A stretch of DNA of 64,000 bases from an uncultured Oscillospiraceae bacterium (GTDB taxonomy: Bacteria; Bacillota; Clostridia; Oscillospirales; Oscillospiraceae), in the NCBI GenBank assembly GCA_910579965.1, contig CAJTWF010000001.1, forward strand, positions 83,728 through 147,727. The letters are read 5' to 3'. Below the pieces are notes generated by a model, which worked only from the letters and a program-made list of their open reading frames with translations, was not told the origin of the DNA and did not search any database. The translations under genes were made by a program, and so were the position numbers. Each line of letters opens with the position of its first letter. Position 1 is the stretch's first letter. This document shows positions 57,804 to 64,000 of this stretch, in pieces.

Positions 57804-58616
57804 ATGCCCCTCAACACCATTTCTGATGATGATTTCAGCCGGCTTGTAAAATTCATTCACGGCCAGTACGGCATTGATCTGAGCCAGAAGAGGCAGCTGG
57901 TCACCAGCCGTCTCTCCTCCCTGGTTACCCAGCAGGGCTTTTCCAGCTTCACCCCCTTTCTCGACAAGCTGCTCAAGAAGCAGGACCAGGGGGACATGGA
58001 GCTGGTGCTCAACCGCCTGACCACCAACTACACCTTCTTTATGCGGGAGCAGGAGCACTTTCAGTTTTTTGAGAAGGTGGTCCTGCCGGAGATGATCCGC
58101 CGCCACCAGCGGGACAAGGTGCTGGCCATCTGGAGCGCGGGCTGCTCCAGCGGCGAGGAGCCCTACAACATCTCCATGTACATAAAGGACTATCTGGGCG
58201 CGCAGGCCCCCCAGTGGGACACCCGCGTCCTGGCCACGGACATCTCCCAGAAGGCCCTGGCCTCCGCCAAGAAGGGGATTTACGAGCTGCCGGACACCAT
58301 TCCGCCCCACTGGAAGAAGCGGTACTTTGTCCCTGTGAAGGGGACGCAGCAGTACGCGGTGGCCCCTATTATCCGGGGCAACGTCATCTTCCAGACCTTC
58401 AATCTTATGGATCCCATTAAGTTCCGGCTGAAATTCGACATCATCTTCTGCCGGAACGTGATGATCTATTTCGATCAGCCCACCAAGGACGCCCTGGTGC
58501 GGCGCTTTTACGACGCCACGGTCCCCGGCGGCTATCTGATGATAAGCCACTCTGAAAATCTTGGTAAGGACGCCCCCTACCAGACCGTGGCCCCCTCCAC
58601 ATTCCAGAAGCGGTGA
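57804..58616 (+). CDS. cheR: Chemoreceptor methyltransferase CheR
   Basis: The 270-residue enzyme methylates receptor glutamates using S-adenosylmethionine. The N-terminal helical domain (DDDFSRLVKFIHGQYGIDL) precedes the catalytic domain with LAIWSAGCSSGEEPYNISMY (SAM-binding Glu), VLATDISQKALASAKKGIY and FDIIFCRNVMIYFDQ. AAAGGAGCGGGAACC precedes the ATG. It does not carry a receptor-tethering tail. Confidence 0.95.
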   Translation: MPLNTISDDDFSRLVKFIHGQYGIDLSQKRQLVTSRLSSLVTQQGFSSFTPFLDKLLKKQDQGDMELVLNRLTTNYTFFMREQEHFQFFEKVVLPEMIRRHQRDKVLAIWSAGCSSGEEPYNISMYIKDYLGAQAPQWDTRVLATDISQKALASAKKGIYELPDTIPPHWKKRYFVPVKGTQQYAVAPIIRGNVIFQTFNLMDPIKFRLKFDIIFCRNVMIYFDQPTKDALVRRFYDATVPGGYLMISHSENLGKDAPYQTVAPSTFQKR

Positions 58617-58661
58617 CGCCCCTGGATAGGAGAATCCTGGGAAGGGAGAACAACCATAGCT

Positions 58662-59714
58662 ATGTGGTCTGCCAATAAAAAAATCCGCGTCATGGTGGTG
58701 GACGACTCCATCATGGCCCGGACATTGATTACCCAGGGCCTGACCAAGGACCCCCAGATCGAGGTGGTGGGAACCGGCTTCAACGCCCGGGACGCCATGT
58801 CCAAGGTGGCCCAGCTCCAGCCGGACGTGATGACCCTGGACGTGGAGATGCCCGGCATGAGCGGCATCGACTTCCTCAAGGAGCTGCTGCCCAAGCGGCC
58901 CCTGCCGGTGATCCTGGTCTCCTCGCTGAACCTGCGGGTTTTTGACGCCCTGTCCGCCGGAGCGGTGGACTTTGTCCGCAAGCCGGAGGCGGGGCAGAAC
59001 GACGCCTTCATCGCCGCTCTCACCCAGAAGGTTCACGCCGCGGCGGGGGCCAACGTGCGGCGCACGCCGGCCTCGCTCATCAAGCCCGTGAGCGCCGCCG
59101 CCCCCGGGACCCCCAGTCCCCTGGGCGGCCGTCCCTCTCTGGACCAGGTTATCATCGGCCTGGGAGCCTCCACCGGCGGCACCGAGGCCACCCTGGAGGT
59201 GCTCAAGCGCCTGCCGGCGGACATCCCGGGCATGGTCATTGTTCAGCACATGCCTACAGGCTTCACCCAGATGTACGCGGAGCGGCTCAACCGCCTGTGC
59301 CAGATGGAGGTGCGGGAGGCCAAGAACGGGGACGAGATCCGCAGGGGTCTGGCCCTGCTGGCCCCGGCGGACTTCCAGATGCGGGTGGTCCGCAGCGGCG
59401 GCCGCTACACGGTCAGCTGCGCCTCCGGCGAGAAGGTCAGCGGCCACCGCCCCTCTGTGGACGCCCTGTTCTTCTCCATGGCCGAGCAGGTCAAGTGCAG
59501 GATGGTGGGCATCATCATGACCGGCATGGGCCGGGACGGCGCCGAGGGCCTGCTCCAGATGCGCAAGGCCGGAGCCTACACCATCGGCCAGGATAAGGAG
59601 TCCTCCGTGGTCTACGGGATGCCCATGGTGGCCCAGAACATCGGGGCCGTCAAGATCCAGGCCTCCTGCGAAAACATCGCCAGCGTCCTGCTGCGGCAGC
59701 TGAACCAGCTGTAA
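58662..59714 (+). CDS. cheB: Chemoreceptor methylesterase CheB
   Basis: The 350-residue response regulator-esterase has a receiver domain (VMVVDDSIMARTLI; phosphorylated Asp in VMTLDVEMPGMSG; Lys in RKPEA). A linker and the methylesterase domain follow, with catalytic Ser in IGLGASTGGTEA, His in VIVQHMPTGFT, and Asp in MTGMGRDGAEG. It removes methyl groups from receptors when phosphorylated by CheA. It is the last gene before a strong terminator. Confidence 0.96.
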   Translation: MWSANKKIRVMVVDDSIMARTLITQGLTKDPQIEVVGTGFNARDAMSKVAQLQPDVMTLDVEMPGMSGIDFLKELLPKRPLPVILVSSLNLRVFDALSAGAVDFVRKPEAGQNDAFIAALTQKVHAAAGANVRRTPASLIKPVSAAAPGTPSPLGGRPSLDQVIIGLGASTGGTEATLEVLKRLPADIPGMVIVQHMPTGFTQMYAERLNRLCQMEVREAKNGDEIRRGLALLAPADFQMRVVRSGGRYTVSCASGEKVSGHRPSVDALFFSMAEQVKCRMVGIIMTGMGRDGAEGLLQMRKAGAYTIGQDKESSVVYGMPMVAQNIGAVKIQASCENIASVLLRQLNQL

Positions 59715-59728
59715 CGATAACAGCCCGT

Positions 59729-59768
59729 ATTATCCCGGCAAGCTATTTTGCCGGGATAATCATTTTTT
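59729..59768 (+). terminator. Terminator of the che operon
   Basis: ATTATCCCGGCA and its complement with an 8-base loop, then CATTTTTTG. Confidence 0.88.
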
Positions 59769-59815
59769 GCCGGCCCGCCCTATAGGGGGACCGCGGGAAA
59801 ATTTGTCCGAGAGCC

Positions 59816-59842
59816 TTAAGCTTTTCGGCCTAAAGTCGATAT
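59816..59842 (+). promoter_or_regulatory. Sigma-D-type promoter of the yjfB-like gene
   Basis: TTAA at 59816-59819, 15 bases, and GTCGATAT at 59835-59842 match the sigma-D consensus at seven of eight -10 positions; 57 bases before the start. Confidence 0.7.
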
Positions 59843-59899
59843 TTTGAGTGTAGCGGGCCCTGTCCCGCTGCCCCAAACTGAGGAAAGGAGATCACCGCA

Positions 59900-60082
59900 A
59901 TGATGGAAAGCATCGCCGCCGCCAGCATGAGCATGAGCCAGCTGCAATTTGAGACGGCTTATGACACCGCCGTGATGAAGAAGAGCATGGACGTCATGAA
60001 GAGCCAGGCGGAGTCGCTCATCAACGATATGCTGGCCGCCGTGCCCGCCCCCAGTCAGTACGGGTTTGATGTGTACGGCTGA
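59900..60082 (+). CDS. YjfB-like putative motility protein
   Basis: The 60-residue protein (AAASMSMSQLQFETAYDTAV, MKKSMDVMKSQAESLINDML) matches the small YjfB family of motile Firmicutes; yjfB belongs to the sigma-D regulon in Bacillus. It is amphipathic and helical with no signal peptide. AAAGGAGATCACCGCA precedes the start. Its function is unknown. It sits after cheB behind its own flagellar-type promoter. Confidence 0.75.
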   Translation: MMESIAAASMSMSQLQFETAYDTAVMKKSMDVMKSQAESLINDMLAAVPAPSQYGFDVYG

Positions 60083-60131
60083 TTCCCTTTACAGCACCTG
60101 CATAGAGGGAAATCTGCGCTGTACTAACAGG

Positions 60132-60169
60132 AAAGCAGCCGTGACAGAGCCTGTCGTGGCTGCTTTTTT
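60132..60169 (+). terminator. Terminator after the yjfB-like gene
   Basis: AAGCAGCC...GGCTGCTT with an inner GACAG/CTGTC stem, then TTTTTT. Confidence 0.85.
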
Positions 60170-60192
60170 GCGCGAGAGGAGATGGACAAGCC

Positions 60193-61464
60193 ATGGGGGA
60201 GATCACCCTCCAGGAGGTGCTTTGCGCCCGTGACCTGCGGGCCGCGTCCCAGCGGCGTCTGCTGGCGGCCTACGGCCTGCCCCTGCTGGGATTCACGATG
60301 AACATCGCCGGGCCGGTGAAGCGGTCCCGGCTGGGGGACTTCGCCTTCTGGGAGGGGCTGGAGGCCCTGCGCCGCCAGCTGGGCGGCAGGGTCCTGCACC
60401 AGGAGGTGACGGACCGCAAAACAGGGCTGGAGGCCCTGCTGGTGTGCTCGCTGCCGGCGGAGGAGCTGAAGGCCCTGGCCATGGACCTGGAGAGCAGGTC
60501 CCCGGCGGGGCGGCTCTGCGACATGGACGTGATCGCCCCGGACGGCGGCAAGCTCTCCCGGCCCGCGCCCCGGACCTGTCTGGTCTGCGGGGGGCCGGCG
60601 GCCCCCTGCGCCCGCAGCCGCGCCCACGGCCTGCCCGCCGTGCAGGAGGCCGCTCAGGCTCTGCTGGAGGACTTTGCCGCCCAGCGCCTGGCGGAGCTGG
60701 CGGTCCAGGCCCTGCTGGAGGAGGTGGACCAGACCCCCAAGCCCGGCCTGGTGGACCGGAACAACCGGGGAGCCCACCAAGACATGGACCGGGACCTCTT
60801 CCATCGCTCCGCCCGCAGCCTTCTGCCCTACTTCCGGCGGGCTGTGACGCTGGGCCTGGAGAGGGCGGACTGCATGGGCTCTCTCCAGAAGGCGGGTCTG
60901 GCGGCGGAGCGGGTCATGCTGGCGGAGACCGGCGGCGTGAACACCCACCGGGGGGCCGTGTACGCCTTCGGACTGATCCTGGCGGCCATGGGCTCCCGGC
61001 TGGCCCGGGGCGGAGATGTGTTCGCCGGGGCCGCCGCCCTGGCAGAATCCGGCCTCCCGCCGGCGGCGGGCAGCCACGGCCAGCGGGCCCGGCAGCGCTA
61101 CGGCGCACCGGGGGCCCGGGGGGAGGCCCTGGCCGGATTTCCCCACGCCCGTCATGCCTGGGCGGCGCTGGCGCGGCCCGGCGGGAGGGACGCCGCCCTG
61201 CTGACCCTCCTGGCGGAGGTGGAGGACACCAACCTGCTCCACCGGGGCGGCCCGGAGGGGCTGGCGCTGGTGCAGAGCCGGGCCCGGTCCATCCTGGCGG
61301 CCAGTCCGCCGGCCTACGGGGAGGGCCTGCTGGATCTGGACCGGGCGTGCATCGCCCGAAATCTGTCCCCCGGGGGCAGCGCAGACCTGCTGGCCCTGGC
61401 CCTGTTCCTGGGGCGGACGGAGGCTGTGTGGCTGGACGGAGCGCCGGCGGGAAAAGGGCTCTGA
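60193..61464 (+). CDS. citXG: CitX-CitG fusion: citrate lyase prosthetic-group synthesis
   Basis: The 423-residue protein joins two enzymes. Residues about 1-155 are CitX, the apo-ACP phosphoribosyl-dephospho-CoA transferase: SRLGDFAFWEGLEALR and the tail RTCLVCGGPAAPCARSRAHG. Residues about 160-423 are CitG, the triphosphoribosyl-dephospho-CoA synthase: EVDQTPKPGLVDRNNRGAHQ, DMDRDLFHRSARSL, GVNTHRGAVYAFGLILAAMG, and EDTNLLHRGG. Together they make and attach the prosthetic group of citrate lyase. The lyase genes citDEF are not in the window. GAGGAG precedes the ATG. Fused CitXG proteins are known in several bacteria. Confidence 0.9.
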   Translation: MGEITLQEVLCARDLRAASQRRLLAAYGLPLLGFTMNIAGPVKRSRLGDFAFWEGLEALRRQLGGRVLHQEVTDRKTGLEALLVCSLPAEELKALAMDLESRSPAGRLCDMDVIAPDGGKLSRPAPRTCLVCGGPAAPCARSRAHGLPAVQEAAQALLEDFAAQRLAELAVQALLEEVDQTPKPGLVDRNNRGAHQDMDRDLFHRSARSLLPYFRRAVTLGLERADCMGSLQKAGLAAERVMLAETGGVNTHRGAVYAFGLILAAMGSRLARGGDVFAGAAALAESGLPPAAGSHGQRARQRYGAPGARGEALAGFPHARHAWAALARPGGRDAALLTLLAEVEDTNLLHRGGPEGLALVQSRARSILAASPPAYGEGLLDLDRACIARNLSPGGSADLLALALFLGRTEAVWLDGAPAGKGL

Positions 61465-61487
61465 CCGGCTGGGGACAGATTTTCTCT

Positions 61488-61515
61488 TTGCAAATGCTGG
61501 GATTTGTGGTATACT
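61488..61515 (+). promoter_or_regulatory. Promoter of pgi
   Basis: TTGCAA at 61488-61493 and TATACT at 61510-61515, 16 bases apart, 49 bases before the start. Confidence 0.6.
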
Positions 61516-61563
61516 TTACCGTAGACGGTCAAACCCTTACTATATATTAAGGAGGAACTCCCC

Positions 61564-62886
61564 ATGATTCGTTTAGATCTCTCCAGCAGCTCCGCCAACG
61601 CGGAAAAATACGCCCAGCCCCTCCAGCAGGCCCACACCTGGCTCCAGGAGGCCACCGGCCAGGGCAGCGACTTCGTGGGCTGGGTGAACCTGCCCCGGGA
61701 CTACGACAAAGCCGAGTACCAGCGTATCCAGGCCGCGGCCAGGAAGATCCAGTCCGACAGCAAGGCCCTGGTGGTCATCGGCATCGGCGGCAGCTATCTG
61801 GGAGCCCGGGCGGTCATCGAGCTGGTGAGCTCCAACAACTACAACCTGAAGAAGAAGGACACCCCCAACATCTATTTCACCGGCAACGGCCTGTCCGGCG
61901 ACAGCATGCAGGAGGTCATGGACCTCATCGGTGACGACGACTTCTCCGTCAACGTCATCTCCAAGTCCGGCACCACCACCGAGCCCGCGGTGGCCTTCCG
62001 GTTCTTCAAGGCCATGCTGGAGAAGAAGTACGGCAAGGCAGAGGCGGCCAAGCGGATCTACGCCACCACCGACAAGGCCCGGGGGGCCCTCAAGTCCCTG
62101 GCCGGCGCGGAGGGCTACGACACCTACGTGGTGCCCGACGACGTGGGCGGCCGCTACAGCGTGCTCACCGCCGTGGGCCTGCTGCCCATCGCCGTGGCGG
62201 GCATTGACCTGGACCAGCTGATGAAGGGCGCGGCGGACATGATGGAGACCTGCCGCAAGGCGGAGCTGGCCGCCAACCCGGCCTGGCAGTACGCCGCCGC
62301 CCGCAGCGATCTCTACCAGCAGGGCAAGAAGATCGAGATTCTGGCCGCCTACGAGCCCCGGGTCCGGTTCTTCGCCGAGTGGTGGAAGCAGCTCTACGGC
62401 GAGAGCGAGGGCAAGGAGAACAAGGGCCTGTTCCCCGCCAGCGTGGAGTTCACCGCGGACCTCCACTCCATGGGCCAGTATATCCAGCAGGGCGAGCGGC
62501 TGATGCTGGAGACCGTCATCCGCTTCGGCAAGAGCGCCCATCAGCTGTGCGTGCCTCGGGACGAGGCGGACGGCGACGGACTGAACTTCCTGGCCGGGAA
62601 GGACATGGACTTCATCGCCACCCAGGCCATGGACGGCACCCTGCTGGCCCACGTGGAGGGCGGCGTGCCCAATCTCATCATCCACGCCGGCGAGATCAAC
62701 GCCTACACCTGCGGCGAGCTGATCTACTTCTTCGAGTACGCCTGCGGCCTCAGCGGCTACCTGCTGGGGGTCAATCCCTTTGACCAGCCCGGCGTGGAGG
62801 CCTACAAGAAGAACATGTTCGCCCTGCTGGGCAAGCCCGGCTATGAGGACATGGGCGCACAGCTGCGGGCAAAGCTGGGCAAGTAA
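61564..62886 (+). CDS. pgi: Glucose-6-phosphate isomerase
   Basis: The 440-residue enzyme interconverts glucose-6-phosphate and fructose-6-phosphate. It is the shorter Gram-positive type. Visible landmarks are [56 protein letters not shown] (signature 1) and [18 protein letters not shown] (signature 2 region). The catalytic Glu lies in the [10 protein letters not shown] neighbourhood. AAGGAGG precedes the ATG. It links the fructose-6-phosphate made by the sucrose genes at 1-3.6 kb to central metabolism. Confidence 0.96.
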   Translation: MIRLDLSSSSANAEKYAQPLQQAHTWLQEATGQGSDFVGWVNLPRDYDKAEYQRIQAAARKIQSDSKALVVIGIGGSYLGARAVIELVSSNNYNLKKKDTPNIYFTGNGLSGDSMQEVMDLIGDDDFSVNVISKSGTTTEPAVAFRFFKAMLEKKYGKAEAAKRIYATTDKARGALKSLAGAEGYDTYVVPDDVGGRYSVLTAVGLLPIAVAGIDLDQLMKGAADMMETCRKAELAANPAWQYAAARSDLYQQGKKIEILAAYEPRVRFFAEWWKQLYGESEGKENKGLFPASVEFTADLHSMGQYIQQGERLMLETVIRFGKSAHQLCVPRDEADGDGLNFLAGKDMDFIATQAMDGTLLAHVEGGVPNLIIHAGEINAYTCGELIYFFEYACGLSGYLLGVNPFDQPGVEAYKKNMFALLGKPGYEDMGAQLRAKLGK

Positions 62887-62917
62887 CCGGCAAACTGCGC
62901 GAAAATACACATAGGCA

Positions 62918-62955
62918 AAGCCCTGGGGCGGTTCACACGCCCCAGGGCTTTTTTA
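62918..62955. terminator. Bidirectional terminator between pgi and glnS
   Basis: AAAGCCCTGGGGCG and its complement with a 7-base loop, A-rich before and TTTTTT after. Confidence 0.88.
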
Positions 62956-62969
62956 TTCTATGAACACCT

Positions 62970-64000
62970 CTACAGCTTGAAGCTGTCCTTGAGGCCCACG
63001 CTGCGGTTGAACACCAGATGGTCCGGGCGGCTGTCCCTGCTGTCCACGCAGAAGTAGCCCACCCGCATGAACTGGAAGCCCGCCGGGGCCGCCGCCTCCG
63101 CCAGGGAGGCCTCCACCTTGCAGCCGGTGACCACCTCCAGAGAGTTGGGGTTCATGCAGGACATGAAGTCCTTATCCGCCCCGTCGGGGGCGGGATCGTC
63201 AAAGAGATTGTCGTACAGGCGGCACTCCGCGTCCACAGCCGTGGCCGCGTCCACCCAGTGGATGGTGGCCCCCTTCACCTTCCGGCCGTCGGCGGGGTTG
63301 CCCCCCCGGCTCTCCGGGTCATAGACAGCCAGGATCTCCACGATGTTCCCCGCCTCGTCCTTCCGGCACCCCGTGCAGGTGATGAGGTAGGCCCCCTTCA
63401 GCCGGCACTCCGGGCCGCCGGGGTAGAGGCGCTTGTACTTGGGCACCGGCGTCTCCAGGAAGTCCTCCGCCTCCACGTACAGGGTGCGGGAGAAGGTGAT
63501 CTCCCGGGAGCCGTCCTCGGGGCGGTTGGGGTTATTCTCCACCTGGAAGGTCTCCCTCTGCCCCTCGGGGTAGTTGGTGATGGTCAGCTTCACCGGCCGG
63601 ACCACCGCCATCACCCGCCGGGCGGTCTCGTTGAGGTCCTCCCGCAGGCAGTGCTCCAAAAAGGCGTACTCCACAGTGCTGGAGGCCTTGGCCACGCCGA
63701 TGCGCTCGCAGAAATTGCGGATGGCGGCGGGGGTGTAGCCCCGGCGGCGCAGGCCGCTGAGGGTGGGCATCCGGGGATCGTCCCAGCCGGACACCACGCC
63801 CCCCTCCACCAGAGCCCGGAGCTTGCGCTTGCTCATGACCGTGTGGTTGATGCCCAGCCGGGCGAACTCGATCTGCCGGGGCTTGGCGGGCAGATCGCAG
63901 TTGGCGATGACCCAGTCGTAGAGAGGGCGGTGGGCCTCAAACTCCAGGGAGCAGAGGGAGTGGGTGATGCACTCCAAAGCGTCCTCGATGGGGTGGGCGA
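62970..64000 (-). CDS. glnS: Glutaminyl-tRNA synthetase, 3' part
   Basis: The frame is open to the window edge, so the N-terminal HIGH motif lies outside. The visible part has the class I GlnRS text ECITHSLCSLEFEAHRPLYD (preceded by AHPIEDAL), VMSKRKLRALVEGG (KMSKS loop), and WDDPRMPTLSGLRRRGYTPA. The anticodon-binding beta-barrels follow (VRPVKLTITNYP, REITFSRTLYVEAEDFLETP) to the end, FNRSVGLKDSFKL. It charges tRNA-Gln directly. Many Clostridia rely on the GatCAB route, so the presence of GlnRS is informative; some Oscillospiraceae carry both. Confidence 0.95.
   Translation of the reverse strand, partial: AHPIEDALECITHSLCSLEFEAHRPLYDWVIANCDLPAKPRQIEFARLGINHTVMSKRKLRALVEGGVVSGWDDPRMPTLSGLRRRGYTPAAIRNFCERIGVAKASSTVEYAFLEHCLREDLNETARRVMAVVRPVKLTITNYPEGQRETFQVENNPNRPEDGSREITFSRTLYVEAEDFLETPVPKYKRLYPGGPECRLKGAYLITCTGCRKDEAGNIVEILAVYDPESRGGNPADGRKVKGATIHWVDAATAVDAECRLYDNLFDDPAPDGADKDFMSCMNPNSLEVVTGCKVEASLAEAAAPAGFQFMRVGYFCVDSRDSRPDHLVFNRSVGLKDSFKL

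Noticed and set aside
1..64000. tRNA or rRNA genes, or a prophage
   Set aside because: I found no cloverleaf with a CCA-proximal GTTCxAxxC arm, no rRNA-like stretch and no phage structural or integrase gene. A covariance-model scan could still find a missed tRNA or riboswitch.

Overview
The window looks like chromosomal DNA of a GC-rich, anaerobic, endospore-forming Clostridia, most likely Oscillospiraceae of the Flavonifractor/Lawsonibacter/Pseudoflavonifractor kind. The case rests on a complete spoIIIA operon with spoVT, a CwlJ/GerQ-type germination pair, a monofunctional CO dehydrogenase with its ferredoxin and flavoprotein, families typical of that group (DUF4317, DUF1836, DUF2284, YqeG) and GC-rich codon use. 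The assignment comes from gene content only. No rRNA, tRNA, CRISPR array or prophage was recognised.

0-6 kb is a decaying accessory segment. It holds a sucrose/fructan locus (truncated sugar-binding lipoprotein, intact GH32 hydrolase, intact fructokinase). A GNAT gene there is broken by a nonsense codon, an internal deletion and a TA-flanked miniature palindromic element; a second, shorter copy of the element lies just after the fructokinase gene. Next come nested remnants of IS30, IS630 and IS5-family transposases between two truncated exported-protein genes.

6-30 kb is mostly housekeeping: a chemoreceptor with a CZB-like outer domain, long-form HPF, DUF4317, YqeG phosphatase, Xaa-Pro peptidase, the CwlJ/GerQ-like pair, a tandem-OB SSB-like protein, a BlaI/M56 sensor pair with a clear double operator, DEDD exonuclease plus RluA, a DEAD-box helicase followed by an oligopeptide-binding lipoprotein, the cooS-cooF-FNOR operon, and a reverse-strand operon of peroxiredoxin, ABC-class ATPase and DUF2284.

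30-43 kb carries a hemolysin III-like membrane protein, spoIIIAA-AH behind a good sigma-E-like promoter, spoVT behind a sigma-G-like promoter, an AT-richer TPR membrane protein, a NodB-type deacetylase lipoprotein, an ECF sigma/anti-sigma pair and a short sigma-like protein lacking region 4.

42.7-60 kb is a cell-surface and motility block. Two very large SLH proteins (1146 and 2085 residues) lie downstream of a YlqG(FliK-like)-YlqH(FlhB C-domain-like)-PilZ operon, divergent from cheA-cheW-cheR-cheB and a YjfB-like gene. Both cheA and the yjfB-like gene have sigma-D-type promoters, which ties the block to a flagellar regulon encoded elsewhere.

60-64 kb holds a CitX-CitG fusion, glucose-6-phosphate isomerase and the 3' part of glnS. 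The main points for follow-up are the CO dehydrogenase that keeps its cluster ligands but lacks the usual His relay, the unknown duplicated sensor domain on the M56 protein, the YlqG/YlqH/PilZ/SLH neighbourhood, and the IS5-linked palindromic elements.
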